DNA of 64,000 bases from Bog-756 sp963738545 (GTDB lineage: Bacteria; Actinomycetota; Acidimicrobiia; Acidimicrobiales; RAAP-2), in contig CAVTXA010000009.1 in NCBI GenBank assembly GCA_963738545.1, positions 806,001 to 870,000 on the forward strand. Reading direction: 5' to 3'. Below the pieces are notes generated by a model. That model had not been told where the DNA came from and ran no database searches. It saw nothing but the letters and a program-made list of their open reading frames with translations. Shown here in pieces: positions 35,226-43,544 of this stretch. Position 1 is the stretch's first letter. Each line of letters opens with the position of its first letter. Position numbers and translations under genes: made by a program.

Positions 35226-35834
35226 CTAGCGCCTCTCCTCTTTGGTGATCTCCACGAACAGCTGATGCAGCCTACGGTCAGCGGTGAGCTCGGGGTGGAA
35301 CGAGCTCACGAGCACGGGCCCCTGACGGCAGAGAACCGGTTGACCAGGGACGACCCCTGCCGGATCCGATGGCAGAGCGGCCAGGACCTCCACGTCCGGG
35401 CCGACGCGGACGACCACGGGCGCCCGGATGAACACGGCATGGACGGGGTCGGCCCCCACGCCCACCACCTCGAGGTCGCACTCGAAAGAGGCACGTTGGC
35501 GACCGAACCCGTTCCTGCGGATGGTCAGGTCGATCCGGTCGAAGCGTCGCTGATCGGCACGGCCGTCGAGCACCTCGGTGGCCAACAGGATCATCCCAGC
35601 GCAGGTGCCGAAGGCGGGCAGGCCCTCGCCGAGGGCCACGGCCAGGGGGGTGAAGAGGCCCGAGGACTCGAGGAGCAGTGACAGGGTCGTCGACTCGCCT
35701 CCGGGCAGCACGATCCCCGAGAGCCCGTCCAGGTCGTCCGGTTCCCGCACCAGGCGCACGGTGACGCCGAGGGACCCCAGGGTGGCGGCATGCTCGCGCA
35801 CGTCACCCTGGAGCGCCAGCACCCCCACGGTCAT
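35226..35834 (-). CDS. pdxT: Pyridoxal 5'-phosphate synthase glutaminase subunit PdxT
   Basis: A 202-residue class I glutaminase that feeds ammonia to PdxS. It starts TVGVLALQGDVREHAATLGSLG. The oxyanion region is LPGGESTTLSLLL, the nucleophile Cys is in FGTCAGMILLA, and the His/Glu pair is in SSFHPELTADRRLH. Key residues are intact. It follows pdxS by about 50 bases, so the two subunits of the vitamin B6 synthase are cotranscribed. Confidence 0.96.
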   Translation of the reverse strand: MTVGVLALQGDVREHAATLGSLGVTVRLVREPDDLDGLSGIVLPGGESTTLSLLLESSGLFTPLAVALGEGLPAFGTCAGMILLATEVLDGRADQRRFDRIDLTIRRNGFGRQRASFECDLEVVGVGADPVHAVFIRAPVVVRVGPDVEVLAALPSDPAGVVPGQPVLCRQGPVLVSSFHPELTADRRLHQLFVEITKEERR

Positions 35835-35885
35835 GGCCGCACTCCCTGTCGCCGCACTCCCTGTCGAAGCCGGCTCGAAGGCCGG

Positions 35886-36812
35886 TCACCAACCACGTTC
35901 GGCGAGGTGCACCCCGAGCGACGAGATCTCCTGACCGGGCATGGCCTCCCCGAGTCCGGTGGACACCTTGGCCACCAGGTCGGCGTCGGCGTAGTGGGCG
36001 GTGGCCTCGACGATGGCCCGGGCCATCCGTGAGGGGTCACCGCTCTTGAAGATGCCCGATCCCACGAAGACCGCCTCGGCGCCGAGTTGCATGACGAGCG
36101 AGGCGTCGGCGGGGGTGGCGATGCCCCCGGCACAGAACAAGGGCACGGGCAGGCGCCCGGTGGTGGCGATCTCCTGGACCAGCCCGATGGGCGCCACCAG
36201 CTGCTTCGCCCACCCGTACTGCTCGGCCGGGTCCGCCTCGGTCACCCGCCGGATGTCCCCGAGGATCGAACGGAGATGCCTGACGGCCTCGACGATGTTG
36301 CCGGTACCCGCCTCCCCCTTGGAGCGGATCATGGCGGCGCCCTCCGAGATCCGGCGCAGGGCCTCGCCCAGGTTGGTGGCACCGCAGACGAAGGGGATCT
36401 CATAGCCCCACTTGTCGATGTGGTGGGCCTCGTCGGCCGGCGTCAAGACCTCGCTCTCGTCGATGTAGTCCACGCCCAGCGCCGCCAGGACCTGGGCCTC
36501 GGCGAAGTGGCCGATGCGGGCCTTGGCCATCACGGGTACGGTCACGGCGGCCTTGATCCCCTCGATGAGGGCCGGGTCGCTCATCCGGGCCACCCCCCCG
36601 TCACGACGGATGTCCGAGGGCACGCGCTCCAGGGCCATCACGGCCACGGCCCCGGCATCCTCGGCCACCTTGGCCTGTTCGGCGTCGACCACGTCCATGA
36701 TGACGCCACCGCGGAGCATCTCGGCCAGACCCCGCTTGACGGTGAAGGTCCCGGTGGGACGGCTGTCTGCGCTGGTGCGGGGGTCGCTCGGGGTATCGGC
36801 CATGGGGCCCAT
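35886..36812 (-). CDS. pdxS: Pyridoxal 5'-phosphate synthase lyase subunit PdxS
   Basis: A 308-residue (beta/alpha)8 synthase that builds PLP from ribose 5-phosphate, glyceraldehyde 3-phosphate and ammonia. Motifs are VKRGLAEMLRGGVIMDVVDAEQAKVAEDAGAVAVMALERVPSDIR, RIGHFAEAQVLAALGVDYIDESEVLTPAD, GAAMIRSKGEAGTGN and FCAGGIATPADASLVMQLGAEAVFVGSGIF. The ATG at 36812 has GGGAG five bases upstream. The N terminus carries about 20 extra polar residues compared with the core family. Confidence 0.97.
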   Translation of the reverse strand: MGPMADTPSDPRTSADSRPTGTFTVKRGLAEMLRGGVIMDVVDAEQAKVAEDAGAVAVMALERVPSDIRRDGGVARMSDPALIEGIKAAVTVPVMAKARIGHFAEAQVLAALGVDYIDESEVLTPADEAHHIDKWGYEIPFVCGATNLGEALRRISEGAAMIRSKGEAGTGNIVEAVRHLRSILGDIRRVTEADPAEQYGWAKQLVAPIGLVQEIATTGRLPVPLFCAGGIATPADASLVMQLGAEAVFVGSGIFKSGDPSRMARAIVEATAHYADADLVAKVSTGLGEAMPGQEISSLGVHLAERGW

Positions 36813-36884
36813 TCTACTCCCGCCGTCCGTGACGGCCGCCCGCACCGGCACCGGGGCCGTGGGCACGACGGGGTGGTCCGGACG

Positions 36885-36920
36885 CGACGACGACCACCCC
36901 CGAAGGGGCGGTCGTCGTCG
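36885..36920 (-). terminator. Strong hairpin with UUCG tetraloop downstream of yceI
   Basis: A 16-bp stem (36885-36900 pairs with 36905-36920, with one G-U pair) and a four-base loop. In the minus-strand transcript the loop reads UUCG closed by C-G, an exceptionally stable tetraloop. It starts 27 bases past the yceI stop and lies before pdxS, both minus strand. No U-run follows, as is usual in GC-rich actinobacteria. It would separate the yceI transcript from pdxST or protect its 3' end. Confidence 0.7.
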
Positions 36921-36946
36921 TTGCCGATCCGGTCGTCGGTTCGTGA

Positions 36947-37528
36947 CTACGCCTGCAGCGTCGCCTCGGCCTCGATCTCGATGTCGACCTTCTTCGCCAC
37001 CACCAGGCCGCCGGCCTCCATGACGGCGCCGAAAGCCACGCCGAAGTCCTCACGGTTGATGGTGGTCTTGGCACTGAAGCCCACCCGGTGCATGCCGTAG
37101 GGATCCTTCACCACGCCCTCGAGCGTGGCGTCCAGGGTCACCGGCTTGGTCACGCCGCGGATGGTGAGGTCGCCCTCGACCTTCCACTCGGTCGCACCCT
37201 CGGGCTTGATGGCGGTGCTCACGAAAGTCCACGTCGGGTGGTTCTCCACGTCGAAGAAGTCGTTGGTCCGCAGATGGTTGTCCCGGTTCTCGTCACGGGT
37301 GTCGACACTGCCGGCCTGGATGGTCACCGAGACCTTGGAGTCCTCGGGATTCTCCGCCAGCTCGAGGGTGCCCTCGAAGGTGTTGAAGGCGCCGCGGACC
37401 TTGGACACGGCCATGTGGCGGACCGTGAATCCGAGCGTGGTGTGCATGGTGTCGAGGGCGTACGTACCCACGGCCGGGTACTCCGCCCCGTTCACCGTCC
37501 GACTGGTTACCTCTACATCTGGGGACAT
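36947..37528 (-). CDS. YceI family lipocalin-like protein
   Basis: A 193-residue protein of the YceI superfamily, whose members bind isoprenoid-type lipids in a beta-barrel. Motifs are YALDTMHTTLGFTVRHMAVSKVRGAFNTFEGTLEL, SVDTRDENRDNHLRTNDFFDVENHPTWTFVST, LTIRGVTKPVTLDATLEG and GFSAKTTINREDFGVAFG. There is no signal peptide, so it should be cytoplasmic, unlike the periplasmic E. coli protein. The ATG at 37528 has AAGGAG eight bases upstream. It is divergent from a marR gene, sharing a 111-base control region, which suggests MarR control and an induced role. Confidence 0.92.
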   Translation of the reverse strand: MSPDVEVTSRTVNGAEYPAVGTYALDTMHTTLGFTVRHMAVSKVRGAFNTFEGTLELAENPEDSKVSVTIQAGSVDTRDENRDNHLRTNDFFDVENHPTWTFVSTAIKPEGATEWKVEGDLTIRGVTKPVTLDATLEGVVKDPYGMHRVGFSAKTTINREDFGVAFGAVMEAGGLVVAKKVDIEIEAEATLQA

Positions 37529-37575
37529 GGCCACTCCTTGGGTTGTCGAGCTTCGAGCGCCTCGTGCGCCGAATA

Positions 37576-37617
37576 TGTTTGTACAAACAACTATACCACA
37601 TGTATTTGCGTTCGCAA
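37576..37617. promoter_or_regulatory. yceI promoter flanked by two palindromes (putative MarR operators)
   Basis: On the minus strand TTGCGA (37617-37612) and TATAGT (37595-37590) are spaced by 16 bases, a good sigma-70-type promoter for yceI. The perfect 14-bp palindrome TGTTTGTACAAACA (37576-37589) sits directly downstream of the -10, at the expected transcription start. A second, unrelated 12-bp palindrome, TTGCGTTCGCAA (37606-37617), covers the -35. This AT-rich island lies between divergent yceI and marR, so binding at either site could block yceI and possibly marR. Confidence 0.65.
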
Positions 37618-37639
37618 CTACTACGTCGGAACTTGTAGG

Positions 37640-38164
37640 ATGGGACGCATGGGCAAACCACCGGTCTTCGACGACGAGCGACTCACCACCGTCGGGCTCC
37701 TGATGGAATCGGCCGCCGGGCTGCGACGGGTCTTCCAGCGGCGGATGGAAGAGGAGCAGTCGCTGTCGAATCAGTCCTTCGATGTCCTCATCCGGCTGGC
37801 CCGTAGCCCGGGATCGGAGCTCAGGATGAGCGAGCTGGCAGCCCAGACCTCCCTCACCCCGAGCGGTCTGACCCGGTCGGTCGACCGTCTCCAGGACCAA
37901 GGTCTCGTGGATCGTCGGGTCTGCCCCGAGGATCGACGGGGATCGTTCGCCGTCCTGACCTCCACCGGGAGGGCCTTGATGGACCGCGCCATCCCCAACC
38001 ACATCGCTCACATCGACGAGGTCCTGAGCGACCTGTTCACCCCGGGCGAGGAAGAGACCCTGGCCGCACTCCTGCGTCGACTACGCGACCATCTCTACGA
38101 CAGCGGCGCCGAGTGGTCCCTCAGTCACGACGACGACACCGAGGAGTGTGGCGGGCCGGAGTGA
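37640..38164 (+). CDS. MarR family transcriptional regulator
   Basis: A 174-residue winged-helix regulator. The helical N terminus with LTTVGLLMESAAGLRRVFQRRMEEEQSLSNQSFDVLIRL is followed by the DNA-binding helices SELAAQTSLTPSGLTRSVDRLQDQGLVDR and the wing with VCPEDRRGSFAVLTSTGR. MarR proteins act as dimers that release DNA when a phenolic or other ligand binds, or when cysteines are oxidised. Two ATGs are possible, 37640 and 37649. TAGGAT overlaps the first, so a leaderless start at 37649 is conceivable. It is divergent from yceI, its likeliest target along with itself. Confidence 0.93.
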   Translation: MGRMGKPPVFDDERLTTVGLLMESAAGLRRVFQRRMEEEQSLSNQSFDVLIRLARSPGSELRMSELAAQTSLTPSGLTRSVDRLQDQGLVDRRVCPEDRRGSFAVLTSTGRALMDRAIPNHIAHIDEVLSDLFTPGEEETLAALLRRLRDHLYDSGAEWSLSHDDDTEECGGPE

Positions 38165-38241
38165 CCGGACCGTCCCGGACCGCTGACCACCGCCGGAGGT
38201 CTCGCCGGCCACCGCGGCCCTGACCCCGGTGGGCCGGGCCG

Positions 38242-39492
38242 TCAGTAGAGGGCCTGGGCGGCGGCCCGCACACGGGTGTCGTCGAGGTTCCCCTCCATCG
38301 ACACGGTGGACGGTACGCCGACCATGGGGTCGATCCACAGCCAACGGGTCAGCGCCGCCGTCCTCCCCCGTCCGGGGGGCCAGGGCCCGGCCCGTGCCGG
38401 GCCTTCGAGCATCGAAGCCAGGGCGGAGCCGATGCCGGGCGGGTACCGGACCACGGCGGCAGCCCGCTGATCGGCGTCGAACTCGCGTCCGGTCCCCAGG
38501 AGCGAATGGATGCGTTCGGTGGCGCGGGGCAAGCCGATGAGCAGCGACAAAGGAGCTGATGCGCTCACCGCCACCGTGGCCAGCACCGTGTCGTGGCGCT
38601 TGATGTGGACCAGCTCGTGGGCCAGCACCCCTTCCAACTCCACCAGGGTGAGCGAGTGGTCGAGGGCCGACGTCACGACGAGCGTGGCGCTGCGGGGATC
38701 CCGTCCCACCGCCATGGCGTTGGGCACAGGGCTGTCGACCACGCAGATGGCCGGCTGAGGAAGTCCCATGGTGGCGCACAGGCCGTCCACCAGATTGTGC
38801 AGGCGAGGCCGATCGCCCTCCCGACTGGGACGAGCGCCGACGGACCGGAGCACGGCCCCAGGAGCGCGCTGCCAGAGGGCCAGCATCACCGCGGTCGCCA
38901 CCACCACGAACACCGCGGCGGCGAGGTACACGGGGAGGCCCACGGCCGAGAGAACCACGCCGACGACCACACCGAGCACCAGTCCAGGTACCAGGCACAG
39001 GCGCACGGCCCGACGATGGTTGGACCGGATGGCGGCGGCCTCGTCGCCTCCCTCGGCACCCCGATCCACGGTGGCGACCAGCGGGGCCGCGACGGCCGGC
39101 GAGATCGCCCGACCCCCTCCCCCGGATCCCTGGCGCTGACCCCCCGAGCGCGCCGGACCCGAGCGGGCCGATTGGCGGTTCCCGGACGAGTCGCGGCCTC
39201 CTCCCCCGCCGCTTCGGGACCGGTTGCCTCCTGAGCCGCCGCGTCCCCCGCCGCCGCCGCCCGACCCGCCTCCGGAACCCCCCGAGCCCCCTGACCCACC
39301 GCCCCCCGAACGGCCGCGAGTGCCGCTGTTGCCCGACGAGCCGGACCGGCTGCGATTGCGGTTCCGGCTGCGATTCCTGCTGGACGAGCCGCCACCACCT
39401 CCGGTGGTGCGCCCGTCGCCTCCGGGTCGCCCGCCGCTCGGACCGGAGCCCCCGGCGGAGCCGTCGGGGCCGTTCTGTTCGGGAGGAGCCAT
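38242..39492 (-). CDS. M48 family zinc metalloprotease with Gly/Ser/Arg-rich N-terminal region
   Basis: A 416-residue protein. The first ~130 residues are low complexity, rich in Gly, Ser, Arg and Asn (SRNRSRNRNRSRSG, GGGGRGGSGG). A hydrophobic hairpin follows (about 160-205). The M48 peptidase domain has PQPAICVVDSPVPNAMAVGRDP, the zinc motif HELVH at about 292-296 and the third ligand Glu near 338 in REFDADQRA. HtpX-type relatives degrade misfolded membrane proteins. The gene follows pimA by 22 bases. Its RG/RS-like leader is unusual for the family. Confidence 0.85.
   Translation of the reverse strand: MAPPEQNGPDGSAGGSGPSGGRPGGDGRTTGGGGGSSSRNRSRNRNRSRSGSSGNSGTRGRSGGGGSGGSGGSGGGSGGGGGGRGGSGGNRSRSGGGGGRDSSGNRQSARSGPARSGGQRQGSGGGGRAISPAVAAPLVATVDRGAEGGDEAAAIRSNHRRAVRLCLVPGLVLGVVVGVVLSAVGLPVYLAAAVFVVVATAVMLALWQRAPGAVLRSVGARPSREGDRPRLHNLVDGLCATMGLPQPAICVVDSPVPNAMAVGRDPRSATLVVTSALDHSLTLVELEGVLAHELVHIKRHDTVLATVAVSASAPLSLLIGLPRATERIHSLLGTGREFDADQRAAAVVRYPPGIGSALASMLEGPARAGPWPPGRGRTAALTRWLWIDPMVGVPSTVSMEGNLDDTRVRAAAQALY
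39120..39480. repeat. Low-complexity coding region for the Gly/Ser/Arg-rich leader
   Basis: This stretch of the M48 protease gene is built of simple GGC/TCC/CGG-type triplets and encodes runs of Gly with interspersed Ser, Arg and Asn. It shows no exact long repeat unit. The strong triplet bias is coding-frame consistent, with no stop. Confidence 0.6.
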
Positions 39493-39514
39493 GGTCGAAG
39501 CAGTGTAGGACCGC

Positions 39515-40717
39515 TCAGGGCCCGGTCCGGACCACGGCGGTCTCGTAGCGGGACTCGTACCACTCGGCCAGCCGGCCCATCGACCAGTGGGAGGCCCACG
39601 CCCAGGCATCATCGAGCCAGGCCGGGCTCCCCGGACCCGTCCGCTCCGGTTCGGTTCCGGCCACCGGGTGACCCTCCCCGGCCCCGCGGGGGGCCAACAC
39701 CCCGGCCAGGGCGTCGGCCAGGGCGTCGACATCGCCGGGAGGGAGCAGGACGGCATGCCCGCCGGCCGCCTCCCGATACCCGTCGATATCGCTGGCCACC
39801 ACCACGGCCCGGGCGGCCATGGCCTCGACCAGCACCATGCCGAAGGACTCCCCACCGAGCGAGGGCGCGGCCACCACATCGGCGGCCACCAGTCGGCGGA
39901 TCTTCTCCTCCTCGGACAGGACGCCGAGCCACTGGAGGTCGGCGGCTCCGGGGTGGCGCTGTCGGAGGGCCTCGGTCCTGGGTCCGTCACCGGCCACCCA
40001 CAGCGTCGGCCCGGCCCCGTCGGGGTCCGAGCCGGTGGGCCACCGCCGCAGGCGGTCGAAGGCGGACAACAGGACGCCGAGGCCCTTGCGCTCCTCATGG
40101 CGCCCGAGGAAGAGGATCGTCGGACCGGTCTGGGGCCAGGGGTCGACACCGAGGAACCGGTCGATCTCCACGCCGTTGAAGCCGATGTCGTACTCCCCAC
40201 CGAGGGCCTTGGCCGCGGTGGCCCGGGCCGCGGGGGACACCGCGCACCGGACGGCGAAGCGCCGGGCCAGCCGGCGGGTGAGGGGACCGAGGGCGTTGTA
40301 GAACGGACTGGACCCGCTGCGGTGGAACGTGACCACCAAGGGGGGAAGTCCCCGTCCCACCAGCAGCCCGATCGGGACACCCGGGGCGAACGGCTCGTGG
40401 ACGTGCACCACGTCGAACCCACCGGTGCGCAGGGTGTGCAGGGCGCGCACGACGGCGGGAACCGAGAGGGTCACCGGAGCCACCGAACCGTTGGCCGGCA
40501 GCGCCGTCGATCGCCCGGTGACCTCCAGGCGGACCCCGGAAGGGGCGTCACCGGGCCCGTCCAGGGGGGCGAACACCGTGACGTGGTGACCCCGGGCCTC
40601 GAGGGCGCGGGACAGGCCCACCACCTGGCCCTGGACCCCACCCGGCCGGGAGAGGCTGTAGGGACAGACCAGGGCGACGGTGCGCGTCGGGGACGCCAGT
40701 GGGCCGCTCGATGCCAC
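39515..40717 (-). CDS. pimA: Phosphatidylinositol alpha-mannosyltransferase-like GT4 glycosyltransferase
   Basis: A 400-residue GT-B glycosyltransferase of the PimA type, which adds the first mannose from GDP-mannose to phosphatidylinositol at the inner membrane face. Motifs are VALVCPYSLSRPGGVQGQVVGLSRAL, FDVVHVHEPFAPGVP, VTFHRSGSS, GRHEERKGLGVLL and the nucleotide-sugar motif APSLGGESFGMVLVEAMAA. It matches PimA in length and motif order. The GTG at 40717 lies eight bases after the upstream stop. The pgsA-patA-pimA neighbourhood supports the role, although a GGDEF gene separates it from patA. Confidence 0.9.
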   Translation of the reverse strand: MASSGPLASPTRTVALVCPYSLSRPGGVQGQVVGLSRALEARGHHVTVFAPLDGPGDAPSGVRLEVTGRSTALPANGSVAPVTLSVPAVVRALHTLRTGGFDVVHVHEPFAPGVPIGLLVGRGLPPLVVTFHRSGSSPFYNALGPLTRRLARRFAVRCAVSPAARATAAKALGGEYDIGFNGVEIDRFLGVDPWPQTGPTILFLGRHEERKGLGVLLSAFDRLRRWPTGSDPDGAGPTLWVAGDGPRTEALRQRHPGAADLQWLGVLSEEEKIRRLVAADVVAAPSLGGESFGMVLVEAMAARAVVVASDIDGYREAAGGHAVLLPPGDVDALADALAGVLAPRGAGEGHPVAGTEPERTGPGSPAWLDDAWAWASHWSMGRLAEWYESRYETAVVRTGP

Positions 40718-40724
40718 CGGGTGG

Positions 40725-42611
40725 TCAGTCGGCCGCGGAGCGGCGCTCCCGGCGCCGGCTCCACTTGACCCCGTACATGGCGTCATCGGCCCGGCTGAGG
40801 AGCTTGGACGGGTCCGTGTCAGGATTGTCCACGAAGACACCCCCCACGGACGCCAGCACGGACAGGGTGCGCCCGTCGATCCGGTAGGGCCGGGCCAGGG
40901 CCGAGGAGATCCGCTCGTTGATGAGGAGCATCTCCTCTTCGCCACTCTCGATGTCGCACACCACCACGAACTCGTCACCGCCCAGTCGGGCCACGGTGTC
41001 CGAGGGTCGGACCAGGGCGGACAGGCGTCGGGCTACGGCGATCAACATGTCGTCGCCCACATCGTGGCCGAGCCCGTCGTTGATCTCCTTGAACTCGTCA
41101 AGGTCCAACAGGAAGACGGCGACCCCGTGCTGCCCGTCACCGAGACCGGCGGCCGACGCCGCCTCGACGGAACGGGCCAGGCCGTCGATGGCCTGCTGGA
41201 GCCGCTCGGCCAGCAAGGTCCGGTTGGCCAGCCCGGTCAGGGGATCGTGGAGGGCCAGCTCGGCCAGCCGCTCCTCGTTGCGCTTCTGCTCGGTGACATC
41301 GTGCATGGCCACCACGGCACCGAGCATCCAACCGTCGTCGTCCACCAGGGCCTGACCGTTGACACTGACCTTGCGGTGATCCCCGGCCTCCGAGGCCAGG
41401 ACGATCTCCACGTCTCGCAGCTGTTCACCGGACATGGCCCGGAGCAACGGATCCTCCCGCTGGTCCATCGGGGATCCCTCGGCCCCGAGCAGCCCTTGGT
41501 CGGAGGGGACGGTCCCGATGGGATCGGACTCCTCGGACAGCCCGTGGAGCCGGCGGGCGGCCGGATTGAAGACGGTGATGCGTCCCTCGGCATCGCAGGC
41601 CACGATGCCCTCCTCGAGGGTGTCCAACAGCACCTGGAGGAACTGCTCCTCGCGTCGGAGTTCGGCGGCGGCCTGTCGGGCGGCGGTGATGTCGCTGAAT
41701 GAGGCCACCGCCCCGGTGATGCGGCCACCGGTGCCGACCATGGGCTGGATGTTGATCCGGACCCACATAGGCCGGTGGTCCTGGCGCAGGACACCGAGGA
41801 CCACGCCGACGGCGCGCCGGCCGTGACGCAGACCGACCAGCACCGGGTGGTCGGCCGCCGCCACCTCCTCGCCGTTGACGTCGACGAGCACGGTCCCGTC
41901 GGCCTCGCCCTGGGCCAGCACGGTCTCCAGGCGTCGCCCGACCACGCGGATCCGGGGGGCCTCGAACATCACTTCGAAGGACTCGTTGACCCGCACGACG
42001 GTCCCGGCGGCGTCGACCATGAGCACCCCGTCGGCCAGGGAGTCGATGACGGTCGTCTGGCGGTGGTCCTCTTCCAGGACCCGCTGCTCAAGCTGTTTGC
42101 GCCCGGTGATGTCGCGGATGTTCACCACGATGCCGCCGATGGGATCGGACAGATGATTCACCGCCACCACGTCGAGATCGACAGGGGTCCCATCGGCCCG
42201 GACCGTCTGCATCTCGAGTGAGACCGACAACCGCCGCCGGGTCACCAGATCGGTGAAGAGGTTCCGCACGGCCCCGAGACTGGCCGGGTCGAACAGGGCG
42301 AAGGCGTCCCGACCCACGGCGTCGCCGATGTCGAATCCGAACAGCCGCTCCGCCGACGAGCTCACGAAGATGAACCGGCCATCGGCGTCGACCACGGCCA
42401 CCACGTCGTACTCGTGCTCGATGAGGGAGTGGAAGATCGGCTCGAGGACGGAACGGGCGCGGCCGTTGTCGGCCGTGGCCGAGCGCACGCCGGCCCGGCC
42501 GTTGTCCGACGGCCCGACCGGATCGGGAGCTGTTCGTTCCGCCGGCGATGGGGCTCCCGAGACGGCGAATTCGGCGTCACCGGAGAGGGAGTGGCTCTCG
42601 AACTTGGTCAT
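40725..42611 (-). CDS. PAS-PAS-PAS-GGDEF diguanylate cyclase
   Basis: A 628-residue soluble signalling protein. Three PAS-type sensor segments are visible (about 60-190, 200-325, 330-455), each ending in a D(I/V)T linker such as NIRDITGRKQLEQR, SFSDITAARQAAAE and AMHDVTEQKRNEER. The cyclase domain follows (DPLTGLANRTLLAERL, FLLDLDEFKEINDGLGHDVGDDML). The active site GGDEF at about 544-548 is intact. An inhibitory RxxD (RPSD) lies five residues before it, predicting product inhibition by c-di-GMP. No EAL domain or membrane helix is seen. It overlaps patA by four bases and precedes pimA by seven. Confidence 0.93.
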   Translation of the reverse strand: MTKFESHSLSGDAEFAVSGAPSPAERTAPDPVGPSDNGRAGVRSATADNGRARSVLEPIFHSLIEHEYDVVAVVDADGRFIFVSSSAERLFGFDIGDAVGRDAFALFDPASLGAVRNLFTDLVTRRRLSVSLEMQTVRADGTPVDLDVVAVNHLSDPIGGIVVNIRDITGRKQLEQRVLEEDHRQTTVIDSLADGVLMVDAAGTVVRVNESFEVMFEAPRIRVVGRRLETVLAQGEADGTVLVDVNGEEVAAADHPVLVGLRHGRRAVGVVLGVLRQDHRPMWVRINIQPMVGTGGRITGAVASFSDITAARQAAAELRREEQFLQVLLDTLEEGIVACDAEGRITVFNPAARRLHGLSEESDPIGTVPSDQGLLGAEGSPMDQREDPLLRAMSGEQLRDVEIVLASEAGDHRKVSVNGQALVDDDGWMLGAVVAMHDVTEQKRNEERLAELALHDPLTGLANRTLLAERLQQAIDGLARSVEAASAAGLGDGQHGVAVFLLDLDEFKEINDGLGHDVGDDMLIAVARRLSALVRPSDTVARLGGDEFVVVCDIESGEEEMLLINERISSALARPYRIDGRTLSVLASVGGVFVDNPDTDPSKLLSRADDAMYGVKWSRRRERRSAAD

Positions 42612-43507
42612 GCCGCAGCACCGGGACGATCGGCCAGCCACAGCGGCTGGAAGACGTGCCACTGCTCAGGGGCACGCCGGATGAGGCCCTCGAAACGCGT
42701 GGCGATCTCCTGGGTGAGGCGGGCCACGTCGGCGCGGAGGGTTCCCTGGCGTGTGGTGTCGAGCGGTGGCTCCACGAGGGCCCGGTGATCGGGACCGGGC
42801 CCGCTGTAGACCGCCCCGGTCACCAGGCGGGCCCCGGTGCGGAGGGCCAGGGTGGCGGGTCCGGCCGGCATGGTCGTCGTCTCGCCGAAGAACTCCACCT
42901 CGATGCCGTTGCCGGCCACGTCGCGGTCGCACAACAGGCCGACCAGACCGCCGGCGCGGAGCGTCGCCATGACCGAGCCGCCCGACGACGCGTCGAGGGG
43001 GACGATGGTCAGTCCCATGGCCGCCCGCTGCTCCACGAAGAACTCGAACAGCTCGGGAGGCTCGAGGCGCTCAGCCACCGAGGTCATGGGCAGGTTCTGC
43101 GTGGCCAGGAAGGCGCCACCGAACTCCCAGCTCCCGATGTGGGGCAGGGCCATGATCACCCCTTCGCCGGAGGCGACGCCGTCGGCGAGGTACTCCAAGC
43201 CCTGGACGAAGGTCCTGGCCTCCACCTCGGCCGGTGAGGTGCGACCCAACCGGGCCCCTTCGACCCAGTACCGGGCGTAGGACCGGAAGGACCGGTGGGC
43301 CCACCGGTCCAACAGGGCCCCGTCATCCTCCCCGGCATCGAGCACACGACGCAGGTTGGCCGTGACCATCCGGCGCTGGTCCGTGCGCACCGAGAACAGC
43401 ACGTCGCCGACCCGGTTGGCCAGGCTGAGCGCCACCGGCTCGGGGAGCGCAGCCAGACAGCGGGCCAGCGTGGTGTACGTCCGAAACACCACCGTTCCCT
43501 GGTTCAC
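42608..43507 (-). CDS. patA: Phosphatidylinositol mannoside acyltransferase-like (PatA/HtrB family)
   Basis: A 299-residue lysophospholipid-acyltransferase-fold enzyme of the HtrB/LpxL family. In actinobacteria the family member at this position acylates the 6-position of the PimA-added mannose. The catalytic HxxxxE is in ALPHIGSWEFGG (about 120-131). Further motifs are LCDRDVAGNGIEVEFFGE and PAGPATLALRTGARLV. No strong hydrophobic anchor is present. The GTG start at 43507 follows pgsA by 37 bases and the stop overlaps the GGDEF gene. Confidence 0.9.
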   Translation of the reverse strand: MNQGTVVFRTYTTLARCLAALPEPVALSLANRVGDVLFSVRTDQRRMVTANLRRVLDAGEDDGALLDRWAHRSFRSYARYWVEGARLGRTSPAEVEARTFVQGLEYLADGVASGEGVIMALPHIGSWEFGGAFLATQNLPMTSVAERLEPPELFEFFVEQRAAMGLTIVPLDASSGGSVMATLRAGGLVGLLCDRDVAGNGIEVEFFGETTTMPAGPATLALRTGARLVTGAVYSGPGPDHRALVEPPLDTTRQGTLRADVARLTQEIATRFEGLIRRAPEQWHVFQPLWLADRPGAAA

Positions 43508-43544
43508 GAGCCCTCGTCCCCGATGAATTCTCTGTCGGTCCGAC

